Shown here: positions 10,991 to 24,300 of the stretch, piece by piece | Layout of the letters: each line of letters opens with the position of its first letter | How positions within the stretch are numbered: the stretch's first letter is position 1 | Assembly: GCF_019175385.1 (NCBI RefSeq) | Contig: NC_083343.1 | Coordinates: 47,700,457-47,764,456, forward strand | Source of the DNA: Lycium barbarum | Taxonomy: Eukaryota; Streptophyta; Magnoliopsida; Solanales; Solanaceae | Length of the DNA: 64,000 nucleotides | Reading direction: 5' to 3' | The notes under the pieces: model-generated | What the model was told of the DNA's origin: nothing | Database searches by the model: none | What the model saw: only the letters and a program-made list of their open reading frames with translations | Translations under genes and position numbers: made by a program

Positions 10991-12870
10991 AGAATACAGA
11001 TCGCAAATACAGTGTTAGCACCCAAATGTTCCACATTATGAACCTTGCTTTCGCATGGTTCGGATTGGAGAAGGGTACCTGGATTTTTTCCTTCAATATA
11101 TGAAGTTATTGTTAATTTCTCACGAATCCAGCAGAATTCACCATTGATCATTGCTCGATTGAATCAGGATTCTCTTCCATTGCATGCGATGAGAAAAGAG
11201 AAACATAGTAGAGAGAAATATTGGAAATGTTGTATCGAGCTTAAGAGATTACAAAGAGCTGTACAATCACATATATCCCATGATCACCGACTTAGCTAAT
11301 TGAGCAAAAGTAAATACTATTGCTACTTAATTACTAATAACAAACCCTAACAAAATACTAATAACTATCCACTGATAGTCAGTTGAGTGAGTGCACATAC
11401 ACACGTGCCACTAACTTCTACAACCCTTTTCAAGTTAGGGGTTATGAAGATGTTCTTCCTCCCTAGCTTGAAAAGAAGATAAGAATGTTGGTTCATGTTG
11501 AGATCCTTAGTCAGAATATCAACCTGCTGGTCAAGAGTGGTTAAGTAGGTGGTAAAAACAAGGCCTGATGAATATTCTCTCGAATGAAATGGCAGTAGAT
11601 ATTAATGTGCTTGGTCCTCTCATGGAACAATTGGCAACAATCTGAATTGTTGATTTGCTATCACAATACAAAGGAACAGACAACTACAAAGGAACATCTC
11701 GTTCTTTGAACAACCCCAGAAACCCTACTAGCTCAGCAACAATGGAGGTTAGGCTTCTATATTCAGCCTTTGTTGAACATCTAGAAATGGTACTTTGTTA
11801 TTTAGACCTCCAGAAAATAAGGGATGATTCACACTTAACAAGGTAACCAGTAACTAAATTTGTAGTTTTGGGACAAGAAGCCCAATATGCATCACAAAAG
11901 GCACTCAACTGAGCGGAAGCATCTGCTGACATTAAAATTCCCAAACCAGGGTCAATCTTGACATATCTAACAACTCTGAGATGAATCTCCATATGAGAGT
12001 GTCTAGGAGCATTCATAAACTAGCTAAGACACTGAACATCAAAAGCTCTGTCAGACCTTGTAATGGTCAAAAATAATAGCCTGCCAATTAATTTCTGGTA
12101 AGCACCAAATTTGAGAGAAGAGGATCAGGTTGAACCTGTTCACCAACATGAGCATCTAAAACGGCAAAAGTCAACTAATATTTCTATTCCGGAGGAGTAC
12201 CAAAGGGCTTGGACCCTGAAAGTCCAAGTTCAGAGATAAACTCAAGGCAATACTTCCTTTGATATATAAGAATGTCGGTACTACTCTTGGCAAATTCAAT
12301 CCCAAGAAAATATCTCAGATCACCCAAGTCTTTGACTTTAAAATTCTTATGCAAGATCTCATTAGTCTCATGTATTAATGATACATTATCTGATGTACTG
12401 AGGAGATCATTAACAAAGACTAGTACTATAATCATACTATTCTCAGCCTTCTTAATATGCAAATAGTAGTCTAAGTGACTTTGTACTGAATCAGAAGTTA
12501 TCAAAGCTATAGAAAGCTTGATATTTCATTATTTTGAGGCTTGTTTCAAGCCATAAAGAGATTTAAGTAATATGCACACCTTCTGAGGACCCTCTAGATG
12601 AGCAAAACTCTGAGGCAATGGCACGTAAACTTCCTAATATAAGTCTTCTTAAGTAATCTGCATGCCTTCTGAGGACCCTTTAGATCAATGTGGAGCTGGT
12701 TCTTAGGGGAAAGATTGTCAACATAGCTAGAAGTTGGTCCGTAGGGGGAAGATGCACATGAAGATTTATGAAGTTGGTAGAGTTCACATAAAGAAGTATA
12801 AAGCTGATATGGGTTTGTCATCATAAAAAAAAGGAATTTGTTGAGCTGCATTGATCTGAATCTCAATTTA
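10991..12870 (-). pseudogene. Degenerate Ty1/copia remnant (RT and RNase H)
   Basis: On the - strand, 12504-12184 encodes an RT segment with VLVFVNDLLSTSDN, where the catalytic YVDD has become FVND, followed by KVKDLGDLRYFLGIEFAKS. 12016-11798 encodes the RNase H region (DASAQLSAFCDAYWASC) and ends at a stop inside the FWRSK-Q block. Further RNase H and C-terminal homology persists in broken frames down to about 11400. 10991-11360 is LTR-like. Gag, protease and integrase are absent. Confidence 0.8.
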
Positions 12871-13039
12871 AGATCTTATTAAGTTTTGACGACTGATAAA
12901 TAATGTATAATTGGAATCAGTATATATACAATAACAAAGTCCTTAACAGATCTCCAAAAGGAATTGGTAAAACTGGCAACGAGGATGCACAATCGCTGGA
13001 AGAACCAGGTCCTTTGCAGAAGCACTGGAGTTTGATTGG

Positions 13040-15430
13040 TGTAATGACCCTCCCGATCGTTATGGAAAATCTAGGATCACCTTACCAAATAGAACCCTTC
13101 CAAGGGTAGAACGAGCTAATAGAAACTCAAATGTAAAAGTCTAAGAACTAAAAACTTGGCTTGTTTGTGATTATTGTTTGGTTGTGTTGAGTCCCTTGGG
13201 GGTGACGTAGGAAATTAGACCTCCATTGGGGATTCCGAGGCCACAGGTGAGTCTGTATGGTGTTTTTGCATTAATGTGCATGTTTAATTTGTGTTTATGA
13301 GGTCTCGGATGAAGTGTTGTGTGGTAGAGTGAAAAACTGGTGGAATTAGCGAGCCCACTGGTTCAGTGGCACCGCTGCAGCGACAGTGTACCGCTACGGC
13401 GAGGCTGCTGTAGCGGCGTATTGTTCGCCCTCGCGAACATAAGGGAAACGGGGATGTCCACTCTGGCGGACACTGGACCACTGTAGCGCTTGCGCTATGG
13501 CGGGTCCGTTCTCGCCATAGCGGAGATGGACAAAAGTTGGAGGTCCGCTACAGCGGGCCCTTGCCCGCTATAGTGAGACTGCTGCAGCGATAGAACGGCT
13601 GCCGCAGCGGTCGACGAGGTCAGAATCCTGATTTTTAAATACTTAGTTCCAAATTCTTTGTTCATAAAACTCCAACACAGTTTCCAAGGAGCACCTAGGG
13701 CGAAATTTAAGGCTAGGGCAAGAATATTCCTGAGAGGTAAGTCTCAACCCTTTCTTCCTTCATTACACATTCATCTCTAAGATTATCATCATTCTAATGG
13801 GTCTTCAATGGTGAATTGAGACTAGTAACCCTAGAACTTAATAGACCTTTAATAGTTGGTGGGTTATGAATATTATGGTGAAGTTATTATCTAAAGGCTT
13901 GGGTTATCACCTTCTAATCAAGAATTGAACCATTAGAGACACTAACTAAGTGAATTGAGACTTAGGGTTTCATAAAGATGGTAGCTTGATCATAGAAACT
14001 GCTTGTAAGAGATAACTTGAATGAATAACCTTATGAATTTATAGTTGTAGTTGCTAAGGCCAATGTTAGGATGATTTATACCTAGAAAGCATTCACCCAT
14101 TAGAAAGGGGTAAAGTGGAAGGGTGTGCATTGAATTGATATGGTTGACTAGAGTGATTGTGACTTGTTAGCATCTTAATAGCTAGACTTCGAGCATTCCG
14201 AGGCATTACGAAAAGGAAAGGATATAGCGGAGTGATTCGCGTTGTTCCAGCTCTGCAGTTGAGGTAGCTTACGGTTTACTTGAGTTAGACTTTGATTAGT
14301 TGATTGTATGTGTTATGAGATTGATAGGAGAAAGCATGTCTAGTCTTCGGGCATAATGTGTGGTTGAAATTCCTATATGCTATTGATTGAGTGATAATGT
14401 GGGCTTAATGTCATTATTCGATGTGTTGTGGTCTATAATTTGATGAAAATTGTGGTAAGAAGTAAATATGATCTTCTTGATGAGAATGAGATACTACTTG
14501 ATAATCGATCATTGAAAGTGATGTGACAATATATATATATATATATATGAAAAGGCACATTTGACAGGGGGTGAGGATGTGACCTAGATTATAGGCACAT
14601 TTGACAAGGGGTGAGGATGTGACATATATTATGTGCTCATGATCCGAGGCAGTTCCGGAGCGAGTGGTACATGGACACCATGGGTCCCCTGCAGGTCATA
14701 GCTATTGGGCAAAGACACCAATTAGCATGTATGTACATGAGTGATCAATGACTGAGTACGTAAGAATGTTGTGGCGAGGTTTATTCCATTACTTGCTTCC
14801 GTTGACTTGATTGATAATATCATTGGTGGACTTGATTTGTTAATATCATTGATTGACTTGGTGTTGGCTATCTGATTATGTGTTGTTGACTGGTCTGTCT
14901 ATTTTATTGATTTTATGATTCATGCATGATACTAATCTTAGTCGGCCTACGATATCTACCGGTACATAGTGTTTGTACTGATACTACCTTACTGCATTAT
15001 TTTGAGTGCAGATTGTGATCCAGAGACTGCTACTCGACCTCATATTTAGCTTGAGGCCACTTGCTGACAGATTGAGGGAGAGCTTCTATCCCTGCCAGGC
15101 TGCCCGAAGATCTTCCGTTATTTAATATCTATTTCCGTTCCAGACATTGATGTTTGCTTATTTCAGATAGTATGGATTTCTTAGACATGTTTTGGATTAG
15201 AGTCCTTGTATGATGACTTTTGGATTTTGGGGTTGTAATAGTTAGGACTTCCGCATTTACGTTATTGTTTTATGGCATGACTATTTTGATTTAAATCTTG
15301 CGTTTAATTTATTGTGAACTGAATGAATTGACTAAGTAAAAATAGACTTTGAATAAGTAGTTGGTTAAGCGTGTTGTTTCTCCCACTAGGAGTTAGTGTG
15401 GGTGCCAGTCATGGCGGATTGGGTCGTGCA
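13040..15430 (+). mobile_element. Ty3/gypsy solo LTR, 2.39 kb
   Basis: Begins TGTAATGACCC and ends GGGTCGTGCA, the termini typical of Solanaceae Del/Tekay LTRs (TG...CA). The flanks read ATTGG (13035-13039) and GTTGG (15431-15435), a 5-bp target duplication with one mismatch. No internal protein sequence or second LTR is present, so it looks like an LTR-LTR recombination product. It contains a GC-rich dyad cluster at 13370-13620 and two near-identical 'aggcacatttgaca' units near 14552 and 14595. Confidence 0.75.
13370..13620. repeat. Cluster of CCGC/GCGG dyad motifs inside the solo LTR
   Basis: In about 250 bp the motif family 'ccgctgcagcg', 'ctgtagcggcg', 'gcgctatggcgg', 'cgccatagcgg', 'ccgctacagcgg', 'cccgctatagtg' and 'ccgcagcgg' recurs in both orientations. 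The dyads could form hairpins and are CpG-rich, unlike the AT-rich surroundings. Function unknown. Confidence 0.7.
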
Positions 15431-16224
15431 GTTGGTCTATGCAGGAAAAGTTGTTCAACGCGCACAAAAGGAATCCTTGGAGAATTAGTATGAAGGCTTT
15501 ATCCAATTCTACGAGAAACACAAGTTCAAGACATGAAAATATTACCATAGTTAAACATATGAAATTAGCTTGTAATTAGGATAAGGCCGGCGTGGTTCGA
15601 AACCAAGTCAAACTTAGTTTTGGTTGTTGGATTTCTTGAACCTATTTTACTAGGATTTGGAGAATAAGAAGCGGGTATCCTACTCCTGTATAAAACATCT
15701 CATTGATGTTGTTGAAGACACCATTACAAAGATAGAGACTCTAGAGCTTATAAATAGAATCTTTTACGAGTGTCTTTAAGTGAGGGAAAATCAACTGCAA
15801 CGAAGAAGAACATGTTCCTATCAAGTTTTATTCATACAGTTCTTTGAGTTGTAATAGTAAGATTCTTTTGGTCCTAAACTATAACCTTTTATATTCATAG
15901 TGAATTTGTTTTAGGTGTTGGTTTTGAGTTGTAAAGGGCTTCTTGAACTGAGTAGAGTGGTGCCTACAATTAGTGAAGAATTGTAGAGGTGAGGGATAGG
16001 TACTGTAGTGGTCAGTTTCTTAAGTGTATAAGAGTTGTCACCTTAAAATTGCTTGAGTTATAGTGGAGATTTTGGGAGATCCTATTGGAGATAGGAGGTG
16101 GTTTTTGCCTCTCTTGAGTAATGAGTTTTCCATGTAAAAAATTCTTATGTTGATTTATTATTCCGTAATTTACCTCTTGCTTTGTTGCTGACGAACTTGG
16201 TTCTTCAGTTTATAGGTGACAGCA

Positions 16225-16854
16225 TAAACTATCAATAGGTATTAACACATAATTGTCAGATTTAAATAGAAACCCTAACTCAAAAACTGAACTCAGGAAA
16301 CCTTAAACCAATTAGCCTCGAACCCTATCACATACAGAGAATAACTAATATCAGGTGTCTCAACACGTATTTTCAAGATTTACCAAGAAATTGAAATTCT
16401 AAGTCGAAATAAGAACTCAAAAAACCTAGTTGTGATGCTCGAACAAGAACCAACACAGTGACCCGATTTCTTTGTGTTTTTTAATACTAGTTCAATGATT
16501 CTTTTTCGAATGTTGTTTGTGGGATATTTTGGAGAGATGGGTTTTGGGCATGGTGTTTCAATGGAGGAAGGAGATGAAGAAGGTTGCGGAGATGGGTTTT
16601 GGGTTCAATTTAGTGGGTATTGGGTCGGGTCAAAAAATTTAGGCGGGTCCGAGTCTTAGGTGGCATGTTGACTAGGTCCTATGTGGACTCATTAATTGAC
16701 ATGGCAACGCAGTGGGCAGCCGTTAGGGATGGGAGTAAATTTATATAGTTTGTTAACGGTGAGGATATGGGCTAGTCGTACAAATATTTTCTCAAAGTAC
16801 AAGGGTAAATCTGACCCCTGTCCCTACTTTTAAGTTGTAAGATAGGATTGTTAC
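16225..16854. other. Non-coding DNA, no recognised element
   Basis: The only open stretch (16474-16659 +) is low-complexity and glycine-rich (GFGHGVSMEEG) and has no family match I recognise. Nothing else is supportable. Confidence 0.5.
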
Positions 16855-17074
16855 TACTCCCTCCGTTTCAATTTAAGAGAGGAAAGAAGATTTTTGTATC
16901 TTGTGATCTTAATTAAAGATATATAGAATGTACCAAAATATAATTTAATCTTGTAGTCTTAAACATATAATGTGAAAAGTTGAAATTCAAGAGTTGCCAA
17001 AAAAGGAACGAAACATCATTTATAAAACAGATTAATAAATAAAGTAAGAAAAACAAATTAAAACAAGGAAAGTA
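16855..17074. mobile_element. Stowaway-like MITE
   Basis: Starts TACTCCCTCCGTTTCAATTTA and ends with a decayed reverse copy (aaattaaaacaaggaaagta). About 220 bp, non-coding. A second 'tactccctccatccc' edge at 17475 has no convincing partner, so only this one is annotated. Confidence 0.6.
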
Positions 17075-18250
17075 TCATCTAACTCTCTCAAGGTAAACGT
17101 GTCGAGATGGGTTGAAGTGAATCAACCCTATTTCATATGCAAGTTGACTTTACCCGTTCCGAAAACGACATGACAACCAGTTTTTATTCATTTTCAACAT
17201 GTAACCCACACGTCATTATAAATGAGTAGGATTACATTTGAGACTTTTGACATGTAACCCCATATGACAAGGGAGAGATAACCTACTAGGGAAAAAGGGC
17301 CAATTGGATTACGCTTCAATTCATTTGTCATTGTCTGACTCGGAACGAAATTTAAGAAAATAAAGAAGGCTCTCGAATCTTGTGATTTTAAACTAAAAAT
17401 ATGTGTAATGCACCAAAATGTTATTTGAATCATGTGATTTTAAATATGTCGTGTTGGAGGTTGGCGTAATGAGTTACTCCCTCCATCCCAAAATAAGCGT
17501 TGCTCATTATCACCCATTAAGAAATACGTATAGTTTACTAAATTACCCTTAATAAAGCTAAATTAATTTTTTCCCTCTTAAATAATATGCATCTTATTAA
17601 TCATTTGACATTGAAAAACATTCTTCACAGATTCTAACTATATCAAATTATTATGTGGCTTTTCAATCTATCATTTTGATATATTAGGAATTTCGGATGA
17701 TTGCAGGACTTTTGACAGGCCAAAATTTTCATTTTCAACTTTACCTTGATTTTTTAACTCTCCATTTTGCTCAATTGTTTATACTCATACAACTTGAGTT
17801 TATTTCGTTCAAGAATCTTATCGTAAAAGAAACTATTCATAGCACGAGATAAACAATTGAATGTTGAAAAGAAGAATTCCATATAGTGTGAATGGTGTTG
17901 GATCTCAAATTATTGTCATAATTCCAATATTTTGACTATTAAATATTTTTGAGAATTGAGCACTATTAAGAAGCGGTTCTGCAATATAACGTATAGTTGA
18001 AAGTGACAATCTTTTTTTTTTAACAAAATAAAAAGGAAAGTAAGATAAACAAATTGAAACGGATGAAATTTTTTTCTGGACAGTATCATGCTGAGCATAC
18101 ATGAGTTGCAATACAACGAATCCTCAATCTCTCCATTTTAACAGCCAAAATAATGAGTAAAGCAGAACAATATATGAATACCAACTGGAGGCAAACCCCA
18201 AAACTCTGAATATATAGGCTCCATTTGGGAACTTAAATATCATCATCAAA
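17075..18250. other. 3' flank of the GPP gene, repeats only
   Basis: AT-rich DNA holding a lone MITE-like edge at 17475 and a possible partner edge (aaattgaaacggatga) near 18050. No gene is seen. The GPP 3'-UTR should lie in the part next to 18250, but no clear minus-strand polyadenylation signal stands out. Confidence 0.5.
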
Positions 18251-18392
18251 CTAATCTAACTTGGTTGATGCATTTTTAAATGGCGGCAAACCCCAATCGG
18301 CTGGGTTGAAATCAAGTAAAGAAGTCAAAACTTGATCAGCAACTTGATGATATGAACTATCCAACCTTGCATCTGGAACCATAACCACTGAC
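18251..18392 (-). CDS. GPP: GPP exon 6
   Basis: Completes M198, then [20 protein letters not shown] and the C-terminus [12 protein letters not shown] at 18251-18253. Acceptor ATGCAG at 18394-18393. Confidence 0.93.
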
Positions 18393-21300
18393 CTGCATGC
18401 ATGCAGTAACATAAAACCCAAATTAGTAGATGATAGGAGATTCTGTACCTTCACATTTTGTCATAAGAACATAAGTGCAAGGAACAGGGATAAACGAGAC
18501 CAGGGGCGGAGCTACAGCCCACCAAGGGTGTTCAGACGAACACCCTTCGCCGGAAAATTATACTGTGCACGTAGGTGAAACACTGTCTTATATCATGATA
18601 TATCGTATTCTGAACACCTTTGAATCAACTAGAGAAGTTGGTCCAGTGGTAAAGGCTGTTCAAAAGCTCTTGGAGGGCCCAAGTTCAATTCTCAGCAGCA
18701 GCTTTACTGTTTTAAAGAGTAAAAAAACATGTTTTAAAGAGTAAAAAAACATGTACCAATTCACAACATCTACTCTTTTAAAGAGCAAAACTACCTGTAC
18801 ATCTCTGTTTGACTTTTCTTTTTTACTTTTTAATTAATCTTATTTCAAGTAAACAAATCTTAAAAGTCATTTTTGAACTAAATATAGTATAGTTTGATTT
18901 AAAAAATCTGGTGCACCCATTTATTCTTTTTAAAGAAAATTTACTTGGCTAAGTTTGAACACCCTTAACAAAGTTCCTAGCTCCGCCACTGAACGAGACC
19001 AGAATGCAACCAAGTGATCTTCTATATCGATGAAAATCATAGTGCAACTTCAGGACCCACTTGGCATACGTTGTTACATCTACAGAAGTGTTGGAAGTAC
19101 GTTTAGGGCCCTCCATGTGGGTCAACCTAAAAGGGAATAAATAAAATAAAATAAAAGCAGAAGAGCACAACCCTTCCCAAAGGGTGTGTCACTTAAGATA
19201 TAAACAAGAAGTTTTGTTTATATTAGACTCTTTTTCAAAAGTGCGTTTTTCTTTTCTTCATCTAAAAAACAAACTATTTCTCTTCCAAAAGATAGAAAAT
19301 AAACTCTCTTCTTCTCCATGAAGAACTACGGTGGTAGATTCATACGAAGATGAAAGTGATCTTCACCGAATACTAGAACAATCTTCTGTAACAGGTACGA
19401 CTTAGATTGTGAACTATACGACTTAGATTGTGAACTATACGATACAACTCCCGTTCTTTATACATGTGACTGTGTTGTGGACTCGTGAAACAAATAGTGA
19501 ATCTTGGGCGAACTATGTGTTCTTGTGGATTGTGTGTTTTCCTTCAAGAAGAAACCCTCGTCAATGAACAGAACTTCAGGGATTTTAGTAGTTAAAGTAT
19601 GTTATTGGCATTTAATCATGCCTCACAGGACAATAGTTACCAATTTCAAAAACAAAAACAAAAAAAAATCATGCCCCATAGGACCCAAGAAACGCAGTAC
19701 TAATAGTAGCAAACAAGAATGAGGAAGTTCAAAACTCATGAAAACGGCTAACGTTCCAGACTGAACACACCTGAAGAAATCAAATTAAGGAAAAAATATA
19801 GCCTCATAATGGATAAAGCAGGAAAACTATTAGGGAAAACAAAAAAGCAGAGCAAACACCAAAAAGGAACAATATTGAGAAGAAAACATGGTTCCATCAC
19901 AGGCAAAACACTGGTGTTCGTGTGGGTGTCAGAGAAAATACTGGGTCCTAGTAAAGTAGCAAACAACTGAGGCAGTTGGGGACGGAATAATGATATGTAT
20001 CTTTTAGATTATAGGATGACCCTGAAGGGACCAAAGAAGAATATAAATCAGACAGAAAATTAGAACAGGAAGAACTTTCAATGTTGACAGGTTGAGAGAG
20101 ATTCTTGAAAGTCAAGACAAAACCCCAAAATAGGAGGAAGAAAGAAGCAAGGTCCTGAAGGAGGATTGCTCCTAGACCAAGTAAATTGACTTTTCAGACG
20201 TCCAAAATGAGGAGAAAGGACAAAAACTAGCAGCTGCACATAACAAGTGCCATCAGAGCAACAGAAAGAAAACCATGCCAGATGAGATCAGGATCAAACT
20301 GAAAGGCAAAGTTTACAAACATATTTTGGAGAACATTAACTGACATACAAAGGGTTCTAAGAGTCCTTAAATATGAAGGTAATGTTTTTGTCATAGTGAG
20401 CACATAGTTCAGACATTGAGAACCAGACCAAAATCATATTGCTTCCTCAATTACTAGAAGTTATCTTCAAGAGATTTACAACACCTATGAGTTAATCAAC
20501 TAAACATAGTCTTAGTGCCAAATTGTTTACATGAAGAAAAAAAAAAATATATCAGCAGAAATTAAAATTTTGGGAGATAAAGACTTACATTCCAGCATTC
20601 TTGGCTGCAAGGACACCAGAGGGCGCATCTTCAAATACAAGAATCCTCTGTGAATCTACCGGTCCACCCTGTTGATGCAGGATAGAATCATTAATGGCAG
20701 AAAACAGAGAATAAGAGAATATTGCTACAGCTAAAACTAGACTACGGCTACAGAATGCTTTTGATTGATAGGTTTCCCAAATGGTATCCTTACATTATAT
20801 ACCCACATTCTGACTCTAGCTGATTCAGCCTTAGGATTGAAATAGGATAGGATTCATACTAATTCCATAACAGGATTCAAGAGAGGTAGAGGTAGGCCGA
20901 AAAAGTATTGGGGAGAGGTGATTAGACAGGACATGACGCGGTTCTAGCTCACCGAGGACATAACCGTAGATAGGAGGTTATGGAGGACACGAATTAGGGT
21001 AGAAGGATAGTAGGTAGTTGATCGTTGGTTTGAGTTTTGGGTTAAAATTGTCCCTTATCTATGAGAGTAGGTTCATTTTGGTCCCTCAAATATTACCCTG
21101 AGCATATTTGATCCCTTATCTATGAGAGTAGGTTCATTTTGGTCCCTCAGATATAACATTAAGCATATTTAATCCATTAACTATGCTAAAGTGGGGCACT
21201 TTTGGTTCCCCTAATAGAACCCGTTTAAAAAGTAACGGTGCTAAACCCATGTGACACTCACGTGACTCGTAAAAGGCTAAACCCATTGGACAAAATGCAA

Positions 21301-24300
21301 AGCAGAGTAATGGCATTTCTCTAAAAAATGCAATTCATATAAGATATTAGCAAAACAACTCATAATATTTGAATCATACGGTTGGTAACCAACTCTTAAA
21401 TAGTAATCTGGCAGCACACATGGAACCGTTCCACTTATTTTGGAAGCATGTGAATATAAAGTTATTTTTGTTAAATATTAAAAAAATCAAAATTCTTTTT
21501 AACAACGGTTATAAATTATCTTAATTGTGGAACCACTCCAATTTTTTTCAGAAGCATATGAATGCAAATTTTAATATATTAGATAAAGTTTCTGCCTTTT
21601 TTTAAAAATCAGCTTCTTCTTCTTCCAGCCAATTGAAGCTTTCTACAGAGAGGCTAGGGCTTTTTTTGTTGAACTGTTTCTTCATATGAAGTTGGGGAGA
21701 AAGGAGAATGAGTTTAGTATTTTTGTCCGATGGGTTTAGCCTCTTACAAGTCACGTGAGTGTTACATGGGATTAGCACCGTTACTTTTTAAACGGATTCT
21801 ATTAGGGGAACCAAAAGTGCCCCACTGTAGCATAGTTAAGGGATTAAATATGCTTAGCGTTATATTTAAGGGACCAAAATGAACCTACTCCCATAGATAA
21901 GGGATCAAATATGCTCACGGTAATATTTGAGAGACCAAAATGAACCTACTCCCATAGATAAGGGACAATTTCAACCCAAAACTCTCGTTGGTCTCCAACT
22001 GACATTATATCTTCAACTTGTTGGTCTTCTCTTGGATCTTGCTCTCTTCCTTGATTTCTTCGCTCCTATCTAATCCAATCTCTGAAACATACTAGGACAT
22101 CATTGCGTTGCTGCCCAATGAGTGTAGGTTGTCTCCAAGCTGCTGCCTTCCTTGGCTAAATGTGTTTTCTGATGCAATAGTTGACATTGGAACATTCAGC
22201 ACATCTCTAGCCATTGTTGAAAGAACGGGAAATTGCCTTCTGTTGTTCCTCCACCAATCTAGTGCATTAACTCCATCTTCGAAGGGCTCCAACGGCTATC
22301 TCAAAAAAAAAATTAAAGCTCATCAAAGTTTGTATTTCTTTGTTAAGGTGTTATTTGAGACCAAATAGATAATCTAGGAACACCCATGATAGACACACTT
22401 TGTGCCTGTCTTTTAGAAGATGAAGCTTCGTTAGAAGGAACACATGGGACAGAAGTCGGTGTACCATTATCAAGTAATGTACAATAATGATTATATAATT
22501 GTTGCGCGTATTCATTTGCATCACACATAGCCTTAAGAAGAGATGGTTCTTCATTATTTCTAATTTCTAAAGAAGTTTATATAATACGGGCCAATTCTGA
22601 CATAATAACATATTTAATACACGGATTTAATATAGCACCAACAAAGTAAATAGGAGGAATAGCAAAGAAATACTTTTTGAATTTTACTATCATTGCAGTA
22701 ACAACATCTATGTAACCATCTTTAGACGTGCTTTAAGCAAATAAGAGATATCAGCTAGATAAGCTAAAATGTTACAAATAGTAGGATAATAAGCACCGGA
22801 AAATTTCAGAGTAGCGAAATAAAAAAATTCTAAAAAATCTACAACATCCTTAATTTTGACCCAATCAAAATCATCCAACATTAACTCAGGATATCCAGTT
22901 GCAAATTGGTTAAAAGTTGCAGTTATAGGAACTTTAAACGCATAACAAGTTTTTAAGAAATCATAAGTAGAATTCCACCTAGTGTCTACTTCTTCAGCCA
23001 TAAATTTTGGTCTAACATTATTTTGCCTGCATTTATTTTTAAATTCTGCAAGTCGCTTCCTGCTATTATTTCCTTGAATAAAACCAACTGCGTGTCTAAT
23101 TTTCTCACACAGGCTCAAAGAAAGAAAGACCATCTTTAACAATTAAAATGTAAATATGACAAGCACACCTACCATGAAATATTTCAGGTAAAGGTGGAGA
23201 CAACTTAGATTTTAAACTATCGATAGTAGATGTGTTGTTAGAAGCATTATCAAAAGCCATACATAAAACTTTGCTTGTAAGACCATAATATTTTGCAATG
23301 ACCGTGACAGTATCAAATATAAATTGTGCAGTATCTCTACAGTCTTCGTCATATTGAAAAACTAAAATACGTTTTTGCATGCTAAAATTATCATCTATCC
23401 AATGACAAGTAACTGTTAAATAATCATTTATAATAACAGCACGACCAAGATCCGAAGTAAGAGAAACTCTACAAGGAAGATACGTCAATAAATAACGTAG
23501 ATAAAACAGATATTGTCTATAAAGTCTAAAAATATCAGATCTACAAGTAGTTCTAGGAATACCGCTAAACATAGGATTATAAATTTTTTGTATATAATGA
23601 ATAAAAGCATCAGAAGAAGCAAAGGTGAAAGGCAAACAACCCACAGCTATCATTTTCGCTGACTCTTCACGGTTCTTCATTTTATTATATGATCCACTTA
23701 ATTTACCAGTCTTTAGGTCCAATCTTTTTTGCGTTAATCCCCCAGCGGCACCCTGAGCTTCTGATATCTCTTCTTTCCAATTTGGGTGTATTCTATCCAA
23801 ATGTCTAGTCAATTGACCCGTCCCCCCTTTATTACCCCGTCTCATGCTTATAAGGTTTGTTACAAATTTTACATTCAACATAACCCGGACTATTTTCTAT
23901 TGGGCCAAAATAATTCCACACTAAACTAGTTTTTTTTTTGGGTTCATTTAGGCAGTGGAGGACAACACTGAGCCTGAGCAATATCATTAGCGGGACTAAT
24001 GGGTGTATTAGTATCATCATCGTCTACTTCTACCTCAACTTCATTCTCTTCTTCTATACCGTACATTTCTTGTATTTCTATATAATTCATATCATGTACA
24101 CCCACACCTATGTCGCCTACGTGCTTCCGGAATCCGAGTATAATTTCTAGTGCTAGTACTACCGCTATCGGATTTTTTTCTTACCGCTACTACTACCACC
24201 GGGACATAAAGTTTTACCAACTCTTTTTAGTTGTTCCATTATGCAAATTAAAATAACGAAAATTTAAATGCAAGAATTAAATTACTAATTAATGGAAGTC

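Larger units (their letters stand above)
12855..16224 (+). repeat. Copia-type LTR (about 0.98 kb) split by a gypsy solo LTR
   Basis: The parts 12855-13039 and 15431-16224 align end to end with the LTR at 34889-35904 (opposite strand). Shared blocks include 'ccttaacagatctccaaaa' near the 5' end and 'tataggtgacagc' / 'cataggtcgcagc' at the 3' end. No internal coding region accompanies it, so it is a solo LTR or fragment. The gypsy solo LTR at 13040-15430 is inserted in it, which makes this copy the older insertion. Confidence 0.65.

Noticed and set aside
10810..11299. Two + open frames near the copia remnant
   Set aside because: The second overlaps LTR-like DNA of the minus-strand copia; neither shows a known domain or convincing splice context.
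17475..18068. A second Stowaway-like MITE
   Set aside because: The left edge is clear but the proposed right edge is of a different subtype and no TA duplication fits.
18634..18705. A tRNA gene
   Set aside because: Box A- and B-like motifs are present, but the acceptor and anticodon stems do not pair; it is part of a MITE.
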